Origin: Enterobacter dykesii
GTDB lineage: Bacteria > Pseudomonadota > Gammaproteobacteria > Enterobacterales > Enterobacteriaceae
Assembly (NCBI RefSeq): GCF_008364625.2
Contig: NZ_CP126604.1
Span: 3,472,001-3,536,000, forward strand
DNA length: 64,000 bases
Direction: 5' to 3'
Each line of letters starts with the position of its first letter. Positions within the stretch are counted from its first letter, which is position 1. A program made the translations under genes and the position numbers. This document shows, piece after piece, positions 24,717 to 35,500 of this stretch. The notes below the pieces were generated by a model, which ran no database searches, was not told the DNA's origin, and saw only the letters and a program-made list of their open reading frames with translations.

Positions 24717-25243
24717 GAGCGTTTCTCCTTTACCGGAGGCAGTGCGTCAGCGAACCTGGCAAGCCGAGCTCGTGCCGTCGCCAGCCGGCTCATCACGGTA
24801 CCGATCGGCACCGCCAGAGTGTCCGCCGCCTCCTGGTAGGTAAAGCCTTCGACATAAACCAAAAATACCGCGTTGCGCTGGGCTTCAGGCAGCGCGTTGA
24901 CGCGCTGCATCACCTTAAGGTAATGCAGGCGCGTCTCATCCTGTTCACGGGTGTCCGGCGCCAGAAGCTCGTCGCTGGCGACAAATCCCTGCCCCTGACG
25001 CACGTGTCGTGCCCGAAGTTCAGAGATCCAGATGGAGTGCAGTATCGCGAACAGCCACCTGTCGATGCGCGTGCCCGGCGTATACTGGCTGCTCCTTTCA
25101 AGCGCACGCACGCAGGTGGACTGAACCAGCTCTTCGGCGATATCCCTGTTTCGCGACAGCACCAGCCCATAGCGCCAGAGACGCGGCAGGTGTGCGGCTA
25201 ACTGTTGACGAACCTCACGGGTAGCGATGTGTTTTCCCTCCAC
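24713..25243 (-). CDS. ECF RNA polymerase sigma factor
   Basis: The protein is 176 aa from the GTG at 25243. Region 2 is visible as LPRLWRYGLVLSRNRDIAEELVQSTCVRAL and RIDRWLFAILHSIWISE (key residues D-x-AEELVQ and W-L-F-x-I), and region 4 as LPEAQRNAVFLVYVEGFTYQEAADTLAVPIGTVMSRL. This is the standard two-domain ECF plan. It lies between a secreted TPR protein (7 bp upstream) and its anti-sigma factor (overlapping), so the three are one operon. The regulon is unknown; the adjacent yceI-type gene is a candidate target. Confidence 0.88.
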   Translation of the reverse strand: MEGKHIATREVRQQLAAHLPRLWRYGLVLSRNRDIAEELVQSTCVRALERSSQYTPGTRIDRWLFAILHSIWISELRARHVRQGQGFVASDELLAPDTREQDETRLHYLKVMQRVNALPEAQRNAVFLVYVEGFTYQEAADTLAVPIGTVMSRLATARARLARFADALPPVKEKRS

Positions 25244-25250
25244 GAGAAAA

Positions 25251-25778
25251 TCAGGACTCCGGATGTCCGTTGATAGCGGCCTGCAGGTCACGATACTCCT
25301 CGCAGGACTGGCCACAAATACCGGCAATCACCTTCAGCTGTTCTTTCGCGAGGTCAGGACGCCCTTTTACCATCCACGCTTCACCGAGATATTCCCGGGC
25401 TTTGGCATAATCCGGTGCGATAGCCAGCGCGCGCTGGTAGTAACCAATCCCTTCGTCCGTGCGGCCAAGTTTGCGCGTGGCGAACCCGCGATAGTTCCAC
25501 GCTTCAGGAGTATTGCCATTTTTCAGCGAATCAAGCAGGTTCAGCGCCGCCTGGTACTCGCCTTTCTTCGCGAGATGGTACGCATAGTTGGTTTTGTCCT
25601 GGTCGCTGAGGCTGCTGCTCTTGTCCGGCACGCATTTCTGGGTGGCGCTGTCATACACCTGTCCGGAAGGACAATCGGGCGTTTTGCTCTCGGAACTATT
25701 ATTGCCCATGGCTAGCGCCAGGGGGGACAGCAGGGAAAAAATCAGCACCGGGATCAAACGAAACGAGGTCGTGTTCAT
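25251..25778 (-). CDS. secreted TPR protein, first gene of the sigma operon
   Basis: The 175-aa protein has a signal peptide (MNTTSFRLIPVLIFSLLSP to about residue 23), a short cysteine pair (DCPSGQVYDSATQKCVPD) and two to three TPR units (YAYHLAKKGEYQAALNLLD, AWNYRGFATRKLGRTDEGIGYY, AREYLGEAWMVKGRPDLAKEQL). A second Cys pair (CGQSC) lies near the end. It is probably a periplasmic sensor or assembly factor feeding the anti-sigma factor. GGAG precedes the ATG. Confidence 0.8.
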   Translation of the reverse strand: MNTTSFRLIPVLIFSLLSPLALAMGNNSSESKTPDCPSGQVYDSATQKCVPDKSSSLSDQDKTNYAYHLAKKGEYQAALNLLDSLKNGNTPEAWNYRGFATRKLGRTDEGIGYYQRALAIAPDYAKAREYLGEAWMVKGRPDLAKEQLKVIAGICGQSCEEYRDLQAAINGHPES

Positions 25779-26539
25779 ACAAAGCTCCAGGGTAAGAAGG
25801 AAGTGACGTCAGTTAACGCCCGACTGACGATTTTTATTCATTCTCACCGTGAATATTTTGCTGTCGCAAAATCATGCTGACGTCGTAGCCCCAATGGCTA
25901 TGAATCAGATTATTTCACCCTTGCCTTAACGTTATTATTTTCGCGTAATAGCAGAGTTTTAAGCCTACATGATAATATATTTCATTATACAAGTAACATA
26001 ATATATCTTATATCAAAAACGTTAATCTAACTTAAATGCATATTAAGCGCGCTTAAACAATAACGTTAAATGTTATGTTTTAAATGTCCCCTACCAATTA
26101 TCATACTGCGTTAATCATATTTAGAAGCAGCCTCAAAAGGCAAAGACAAAACAATATAAAACAGAAAGTTATGCAATATGAGCTATTAACACCCCCTATG
26201 TATTAATGCCATCTTTATTGTTTTGGCACTTATTTACGAAAGCTTAAGTTGCACAACTATCGTTTTCTGTCTATATCATTTTTATATTTTGAAAAATAAT
26301 TCCTCTATTAAACACAGGGTTTTATAAGACGCAAAACACCCATAAAAACTGTTCTCTTTTATAAGTCATTAGATTCGCTCTGATGTTGCCACTCTGAATT
26401 CTGGCGGGCATCGTGCGCGCTAAAAACGACGGTGAGTGCTGCGTTATAACAGCAACTGCGCCGGGGGCGCCCTTTACCTTCTGCAGAGATGGCTCGTCTT
26501 GCTTGCCGTTCATGATACATCTGCTGGAGTAATGCCTAA
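25779..26539. promoter_or_regulatory. 761-bp AT-rich region upstream of the adhesin gene
   Basis: The stretch between the divergent TPR and adhesin genes is strongly AT-rich, with ATAATATATTTCATTATACA-type runs at about 25970-26260, in sharp contrast to the GC-rich genes on both sides. No credible gene lies here. A TGACGTCA palindrome lies about 30 bp before the TPR gene. Such AT-rich DNA is the usual substrate for H-NS/StpA silencing and for complex biofilm regulators. Confidence 0.55.
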
Positions 26540-29500
26540 ATGAGCCAAATCTCTGTTATATCGAAACTTACTGGCGTGGAAACGACCACGGAAGGCACAC
26601 AGATTACGCTGAGCCATTCCTCTATCGTTGAGCTTCATGTCGAGCGAGCGAGCGTCTCCCACTTCGCGCGAAACGGTAACGATCTGCTGGTTACGCTGCA
26701 CTCCGGCGAGGTGATCACCCTTAAAAATTTCTACGTCACGGACGCGCAGGGCGTGAGCCAGCTGGTACTGCAGGACAGCAACGGCGCATTATGGTGGATT
26801 GAAGATCCGACCGGAGCCGCCACGTACGAATCTATCGCGTCCACGGACGTGCTGCTTGCGGCCTCCGGGAGCGACGCCGGTGGTGCCGCCATCTGGCCAT
26901 GGGCCCTGGGCGGTATTGCCGCTGCGGGCGGCATCGCGGCGGCGGCAAGCTCCGGCGGCGGGGGTGATAGTGGCAGCAGTAACAATTCGGCCGATCCGGA
27001 TACGACAGCGCCGAACGCGCCTTCCGGCCTTAAGTTCTCTTCAGATGGCAAAACCGTCACCGGTACCGCTGAACCCGGCAGCACCATCACGCTGAAAGAC
27101 GCGAACGGCAACGTCATTGGCACAGGAAAAACGGGCAGCGATGGCAATTTTACCGTCTCTCTCGACACACCGTTGACCAACGGCGAGCAGGTGACCGCCA
27201 CAGCGACGGATAACGCCGGGAATACCAGCCCGGGCACAACGCTCAACGCGCCGGACACCACCGCGCCCGATGCGCCAGCCATCACCAGCGTAACGGATGA
27301 TATCGCCCCGCAGACGGGGGCAGTCAGCAACGGCGGCAGCACCAACGATCAGCGTCCGCAGCTTACCGGCACCGGCGAAGCGGGCTCGACAGTGACGATT
27401 TATGACGGCGGAGTCGCTATTGGTACGGCGGTCGTCGCCAGCAACGGCACCTGGACTTTTACCCCGTCAGTTGTTCTGAGCGAAAGCACCCACCAGATTA
27501 CCGTGCGGGCAACCGACACCGCCGGCAACACCGGGCCTGCCTCGCCGGTGTTTACCCTGACGGTGGATCTTACTCCGCCGGACGCGCCGACCGCGATTGT
27601 GTTGACCGACGATACGGGCGTTATCAAGGGAACCATCACGTCGGGCGCTTCTACCGATGCTTCACTGCCGATCCTGGCGGGAACGGGCGAGCCCGGTGGG
27701 ACCATCACCATCTACGATAACGGCGTGGTTGTTGGCACAACAACGGTGCTGCCCAACGGCACCTGGAGCGTCACGCCGAACGGTCCGCTTCCGGACGGGA
27801 CACACTCCATAACCGTCACTGAAACTGATGCCGCAGGAAACCTGAGCGCGACCTCAGAGCCCGTCATCTTCACCGTGGACACCACGCCGCCGTCTGCCCC
27901 GGGTAATCTCGTGGTGTCGAATGATGGCGGCACCATCAGCGGCATCGCGGAAGCTGGCAGCACGGTGACCATCCGTGAAGGCGACGTCACCCTTGGCACA
28001 GCTGTTGCCGACAGCCAGGGTAACTTCAGCCTGACGCTGACCCCGCCAAAAGTTAACGGCGAAATCCTGACAGCTGACGCCACCGACACGGCAGGTAACA
28101 CGGGGCCCGCAACCTCCGCGGCGTCACCGGATATTACCCCACCGCAGACGCCAGTTATCGTGTCGGTGATTGATGACGTGCAGGCCACCACCGGCCCCGT
28201 GGGCCAGAACGGCCTCACCAACGACCGGGCCCCGACCGTGAACGGAACGGGCGAAGCGGGCTCGACCATCACGATTTATAACGGCAGCGATGTCCTCGGT
28301 ACGGTGGTTGTTCCCTCCTCCGGCCTGTGGAGCTTTACGCCGCCCGCACCGCTGACCGATGGCACGTACGAGCTGACGGCGAAGGCGACGGATCCCGCCG
28401 GTAACCCGAGCGGGTTGTCAGCCCCGTGGACAATTAACGTCGACGGCACGGCACCTGGCGCCCCGGTGATTTCACAAGTCGTGGACGATGTTCCCGGGCG
28501 CACCGGCTCGCTCGACATTAATGAGACCACTAACGACGCCACCCTGACGCTCAGCGGTACCGCCGAACCAAACGCGACGGTCACCCTCCGCGTGGACGGT
28601 GTTGCTATTGGTACGACCGTCGCCAATGGTCTTGGCGTATGGATCTTTACCCCAGACACCCCGATCGCTGAAGGTCCACATACCCTGACCGCCGTCGCGA
28701 CCGATGCGGCAGGTAACACCAGCGGCGTCTCCAACACCTGGACTCTGACGATTGACAGCGTCGCGCCTGCCGCCCCGGTCATTACCCAGGTGCTGGATGA
28801 TGTGCCGGAACGCCTCGGCGCGCTCAACCCTAACGACAGCACCAACGACACCACGCCGACGCTCTACGGCACGGCTGAACCCGGCTCAACCGTCACCATC
28901 CGCCTCGATGGCACCGATCTTGTCACGGTTCCGGTCGACAACAATGGCGCGTGGACCTATACCCTCACGACGCCTCTTGTCAGCGGGCCTCATACCTTTA
29001 CCGTTGTCGCCACAGATACCGCGGGTAACACCAGCCAGCCGTCAGGCGGCTTCACCCTGACCGTCGATACCACACCGCCAGCGGCAGCAACCATCGCCAC
29101 CGTGACAGATGACGTCGGTGGCGTTCAGGGCACGCTCAGCAGCGGCGATACCACGGATGACACCCAACCCCTGCTGCAGGGCACCGCCCCGGCTGATGCG
29201 ACGATCACCGTCTATGACGGTGCCACCCTGCTCGGTACCGCCACCCTCGACGGCAGCGGAGGCTGGAGCTTTACGCCCGTTACCCCGCTCACTGACGGCC
29301 CGCATTCCCTGACGGTTCACGCCACGGATGCCGCCGGCAATACCACTATCTCCAGCCCGTTTGTGTTGACGGTAGATACCGTCGCTCCTGCAACGCCGGG
29401 TATCCCGGTCATCACCGTCAATCCTGACGGAGCAGACACAACGCTGAACCCGGGCGAAACCACCCGCGACACCACGCCAACCCTGAGCGGTACCGGCACG

Positions 29501-32500
29501 GCGGGCGATACCGTGACGATCTATAACAACGGCACCAAACTTGATGATGTCATCGTGGACGGTACCGGCAACTGGTCCTGGACGCCATCACCCCCACTGT
29601 CCGGCGGTACCTATGACATCACCCTGACCGTCACCAACGTGGACGGCACGGGCAACGAAAGCGCCCCGTCGCAGCCGATAACTTTCACCATTGATACCGA
29701 AGCGCCGGCTACGCCTGCGGCACCGACCGTCACCGACAGCGTCACCCAGATCACCGGCCCCGTACCCAATGGCGGAACCACCAACGATCCGCGCCCGGTT
29801 CTGAGCGGTACCGGCACGCCGAACGACGTCATCAACATCACTGACACCGTCAACGGCATATCGACCGTCGTGGGCACCGTAACGGTAGACAGCAGCGGTA
29901 ACTGGAGCTGGCGCCCTGGCAGCGACATTGCCGAGGGCAGCCACGCCTGGACCGCCACCGCCACCGATGAAGCGGGCAACGTCTCTGACCCGTCGCCAGC
30001 GATTACGATCGTCGTGGACACCCTGGCGCCGGATACGCCGGTGATTGGCGCCGTGGGCGGCGCACCTGATGGTGGCTTTATCACGGATACCACACCGACA
30101 GTGGGTGGAACCGGGGTTAACGGTGAGACGGTGATCGTCTACAACAACGGCGTCGAAGTGGGCCGTGTTGTGGTGGTTAATGGAGAATGGAGTCTGACGC
30201 TTCCCACGCAAACGGACGGTCCGCTCAACATTACCGTGGCGGGCGTGGACGCAGCGGGTAACGTCAGCGCGCCGAGTTCGGTCTTTACCGTCACCCTCGA
30301 TACCGTTGCGCCTGGGATACCGCAGATTAATGCCGTCTCAGACAGCCAGCTCACCAACAACGTGCTCTACACCCGCGACGGCGCGCCGACCCTTACCGGG
30401 ACAAGCGAACCCGGCACCACCGTTATCGTCTCCGTCGACGGTATCCCGTCGGGCGTGCCGGTCACGATACAGCCGGACGGCAGCTGGAGCTGGACCGCAG
30501 GCACAACGCTCTCAGACGGCCCGCATACCTTCACTGTCTCCGCTACCGATGCGGCGGGTAACGCTTCAGGAACTTCAGCCCCGCTGAGCGTGACTGTTGA
30601 TACCCAGGATCCAACCGCCCCGGGCAATCTTAGCCTTGCTCCAGAAGGTACACCGCTGACCGGAACCGCCGAGGCTGGAGCACTCATTACCGTTAAGGAT
30701 AGTGGCGGAAACGTCATTGGTACCGGGGTTGCGACCGGAGGCAACTTCTCCATCGCGGTCAGCCCGGCCCCGCAGGATGGCGCGACCCTGACCGTGACCG
30801 CAACCGATGCGTCCGGACGTACCAGCCCTGATGCGACTTACAACGTCACCGGTACGCTTCCGAATCTTCCTGACGTGCCCATCATCACGGCGATCGTCGA
30901 TGACGCGGATCCGGTCACTGGCGATGTGAAAGGCAAAACAACCAATGACACCACGCCAACGCTTACCGGCACGGCCGAAGCGGGCAGCCTGATCACCATT
31001 TATCAGGACGGCAGCGCGACGCCATTGACAACGGTGACCGCCGACGGCAGCGGCAACTGGAGCTATACGCCAGCCGCGCTTGGCGAGGGGCTGCACACCT
31101 TTGAGGTGACCGCGACCCTCAACGGCCAGACCAGCGGCCGCTCTCCGGCGGCCAGCGTCACCGTCGACCTCACCGCACCGGGCACGCCAGCTATCGGCGC
31201 GGTGATTGACGACGTCGGCCCGGGAACCGGTCCGCTGACCAGCGGCCAGACCACCAACGACAACCAGCCGACCCTCACCGGCACCGGCGCGGTCGGCGAT
31301 ACCATCTCCATCTACAACAACGGCGTGCTGCTGGGGACCGCGGAGGTCGGCAATACCGGCACCTGGAGCTACACCACGCCCGTTCTGGCTGAAGGCAATA
31401 ACGTCCTGACCATCCGCGAGACCGATCCGGCGGGGAACCAGAGCGGTCCTTCGGCGGGCTTCACCGTTGTGGTGGACTCCGTTTCCGCCACGCCGGTCAT
31501 CACCAACGTCACGGATAACGTCGGTAACGCTGCCACCACGGTGGTCAGCGGCAGTGAAACGAACGACGCCACGCCAACCCTTTCGGGGACAGCGGACGCA
31601 AACAGCGTGGTGACCATTTTCGACGGCGGCACCCAGATTGCCGTGGTAACGGCTGACGGCACCGGCGCGTGGACGTTTACCCCTGACACCGCGCTCGGCG
31701 AAGGCTCACACAGCTTCACCGTTCGGGCAACCGATCCGCTGGGCAACGTCAGCGCGGTCTCAGCCCCCTGGAGCATAGAGGTTGACCTGACGGCACCGAC
31801 GGTTCCGACGCTGGATAATGTGAACGACAACGCCCCTGGCGGCGCCCAGGGCAACCTCACCAGCGGCCAGGTGACCAACGATAGCACCCCAACCATCAGC
31901 GGTACCGGCCAGGCGGGCAGCACGATTCACATCATGAACAACGGCACGCAGATTGGTACGGCGCTCGTTGACGGCAGCGGGAACTGGTCCTTTACGCCGA
32001 CCGCGCCGCTGGGCGACGGCAGCTACTCCCTGCGCGCTTATGCAACGGATACCGCAGGCAACGCCTCGGCGAACTCGTCGGTCTTCGCCTTTACCATTGA
32101 TACTGCAGCTCCCGGCGTACCGGTGGTGACCAGCGTGATTGACGACGTCGGTCCGGTCACCGGGACGCTAACGTCGGGTAACAGCACCAACGACGCGCGT
32201 CCAACCTTCAGCGGCACGGGTGACGTAGGTTCTACCGTGCACGTGATCGTTGATGGCAGCGAAATTGGCACTGCGGTGGTCAATGCCCAGGGCAGTTGGA
32301 CCTTCACCCCGGGTACCGATCTGCCCGATGGGCCGCACGCCATCACCTTCAACGCCACCGACGTGGCTGGCAATACCGGTAGCACGACGGCACCGTTTAA
32401 CCTGACGGTGGATACGGGCGTGCCGTCGGCGCCGGTCATTTCGACCGCGGGTGACAACGCGGGCAGCATTCAAACCCCGCTCTCTTCGGGGCAGAGCACT

Positions 32501-35500
32501 GACGACACCACGCCGACGCTGAACGGCACCGCGACCGCCAACGCCACGGTCACCGTGTACGAGAATGGCCAGCCGGTCGGCACCGTTCAGGCGGACGGTA
32601 CCGGCGCATGGAGCTTTACGCCGTCAACGCCGCTCACCAGCGGCAGCCATACCTGGACCGCCACGGTCACCGATGCAGCGGGCAACGTCAGCCTGAACTC
32701 GCCGGACTTTACCCTGATTGTGGATACCACCGCACCGAACGCGCCGGTTATCAGCCAGGCGATAGACGACGTGGGCACCATCACCGGCCCGCTCACGTCC
32801 GGCCAGACAACCGACGATACGGTACCGCGCCTGGTCGGAACCAGCGAACCGTTTGCTACAGTGAAGATCTATGAGGGAACTACGCTGGTTGGCACGGGCA
32901 CCGCGGATGGCAACGGAAGCTGGAGTATCTTACTCAACACTACGCTGACGGCGGGCGCGCACAGCTTCACCGCGCAGGCGACGGATGCGGCAGGCAACAC
33001 CAGCGTGTCGTCCACCAGCTTCAGCCTCACCGTCGACACCACGCCGCCTGCGCTGCCGGTGCTGACCAGCATTCTGGATGACGTGGGCAATGCGGCAACG
33101 CCGGTGGCGAACGGCGGATTCACCAACGACGCGCAGCCAACCCTCAGCGGCACGGCGGAAGCCGGGTCGACGGTGAAAATCTTTGATAACGGCGTACAAA
33201 TCGGCAGCGTGACGGCGACCGGCGGAGCGTGGAGCTTTACGCCATCCCCGGCGCTGGCCAACGGTCCGCACAATTTGACCTTTACCGCCACCGATGCGGT
33301 GGGCAACGCCAGCGCGCCGACCGCCGGGTATGTGATTAACGTCGATACCCTCGCGCCGGGCGCGCCGGTTATCAGTTCGGTGATTGATGATGTCGGCAGC
33401 GTCACCGGTCCGGTGACCGGTACGAATCCGACCAACGACACGCGCCCTACGCTGAGCGGAACCGCCGAAGCGAATGCCACGGTGCGTATCTACGACGGCA
33501 TTACGCTGGTGGGCACGGTGACCGCAGACGGCAGCGGCAACTGGACCCTGCCGCAAACCACCACGTTGACGCAAGGAACGCATAACTTCACCGCCACGGC
33601 CACCGATGCGGCGGGCAACACCAGCGTGGCGTCAGCCGTGACGACGATTATCGTCGATACGACCGCCCCAACGGCGCCAACCGGAACCTTCAACGCCGAC
33701 GGTAGCGTCCTGACCGGAACTGCGGAAGCAGGCAGCACCGTCGCGATCCGCCTTGCGGACGGCTCAACGGTGACCGCCATTGCGGGCAGCAACGGCACCT
33801 ACAGCTACACCTTCATCAACAAACAGATCGAAGGCCAGACGCTGCAGATCACCGCTACCGACGCCGCGGGCAACACCTCCCTGCCGGGCTCCGCCCTTGC
33901 GCCGGTGGTGCCGCTCTCTGCCAGCAATAACGTCGAAGAGCTGGACCTCAGCACCACGGCCACCGTGACCAACAGCCAGTACAGCGATTACGGCTTCCTG
34001 CTGGTCGGCGCCGTGGGCAACGTCCTGACGCTGCTGGGCAATGATACGGCCCAGGTCAACTTCACGGTGGGCAGCGGCGGCAGCGCGGATATCGTGGTGA
34101 ACGCCAACGCCACGGGAGCAGTGCTCTCTCTGCTCAACACCCTTGAGCTGGTGGTTCAGCATTACGTCAACGGCGCCTGGACCACCGTGGTGGACACCGG
34201 CCAACCGCAGTTTGCCGATCTCCTGACCCTCGGCGCAACCGGCGTTTCGCTGAACCTGACCGGGCTGGCCGACGGCAACTATCGCGTGCTCAGCTACAAC
34301 ACCAACCTGCTGGCGACCGGCTCCTACACCAGCCTCGACGTGGCAGTGAAAGAGACCGGTCCGGGTACGGTTACCGGCGACACCAGCCTCAACGGCAACG
34401 TGATCCTCGATACGGATCCGACAGCCGGCAGCGACAACGCGCCGGCCGGAACCACTATCTCCACGGTTACTAACGCGCAGGGCGTCACCACTAGCGTGAA
34501 CGCCGACGGCACGGTGATTCAGGGCCAGTACGGTACGCTGACCATTAACCGCGACGGCAGCTACACCTACAACCTGACCGACACCAGCGCCGCAGTCATT
34601 GGCCGCACAGAGAGCTTCAGCTACACCATTACCCACAACGGCGTCAGCGCCTCGGCGAACCTGGTTCTCTCTCTGGGTGCCGGTACGGTAATCAACGGCA
34701 TTGTGGCGGTGGACGACACGGCCTCGCTGACCTTTGACACCACCGTGAGCGAGATTAACAACGGCACATCGTCTCAGGGCGGCGTTACTCTGGTAGGCAT
34801 TAATCTCGGCAGCACGCTGGGGCTTAACCTGCTGGACGACATGACCAACCCGATTATCTACAACGTGGAGGAAGGCACGACCCGCACCATGACCATCCAG
34901 GCCTCCGTGGGCGGCGTGGCGCTGGCGTCGGTGTTCGACCTGTACGTCTATAAGTTCAACAATGCGACCCAGACCTTCGAGCAGGTTCGCGTTGAGTCGG
35001 GCTGGCTGCGCGCCCCGGTGCTGGGGGGAACGTCACCTCAACTGACGCTGAACCTGCCTGCCGGGGAGTACCTGTTCCTGCTGAATACCGCGTCCGGGAT
35101 CGCTGTACTGACGGCCTACACGCTGAGCGTCCTGCAGGATCATGTCTACAGCGTGGCGAGTATCAGCGAAACCACCACGGGCGACGTGCTGGCGAATGAC
35201 CCGGTTCCAGCGGGCACGCTGGTTACCGAAGTGAACGGCGTTGCGGTCAACAGCAGTGGAACCACCACCATTCAGGGAGAATACGGCACGCTGACCATTA
35301 ATTCGTCCGGCCAGTACACCTATACCCTGAGGAGCGGCGTGGGGGCGGATCATATCAGCACGCCGGACACCTTCGTCTACACCGTTACCGCGCCTGACGG
35401 CTCGAAGGATACGGCATCGCTCAACATCACCCCAACCGCGCAGGCGATGAATGCGGTCAACGACGTCAGCACCGCAATGGACGTCACCTCGGTGCACCAC

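Noticed and set aside
27000..33900. Possible CRISPR array because of the regular repeats
   Set aside because: Repeat units are about 300 bp, degenerate and in frame within a coding sequence; no short exact repeats with unique spacers and no cas genes.
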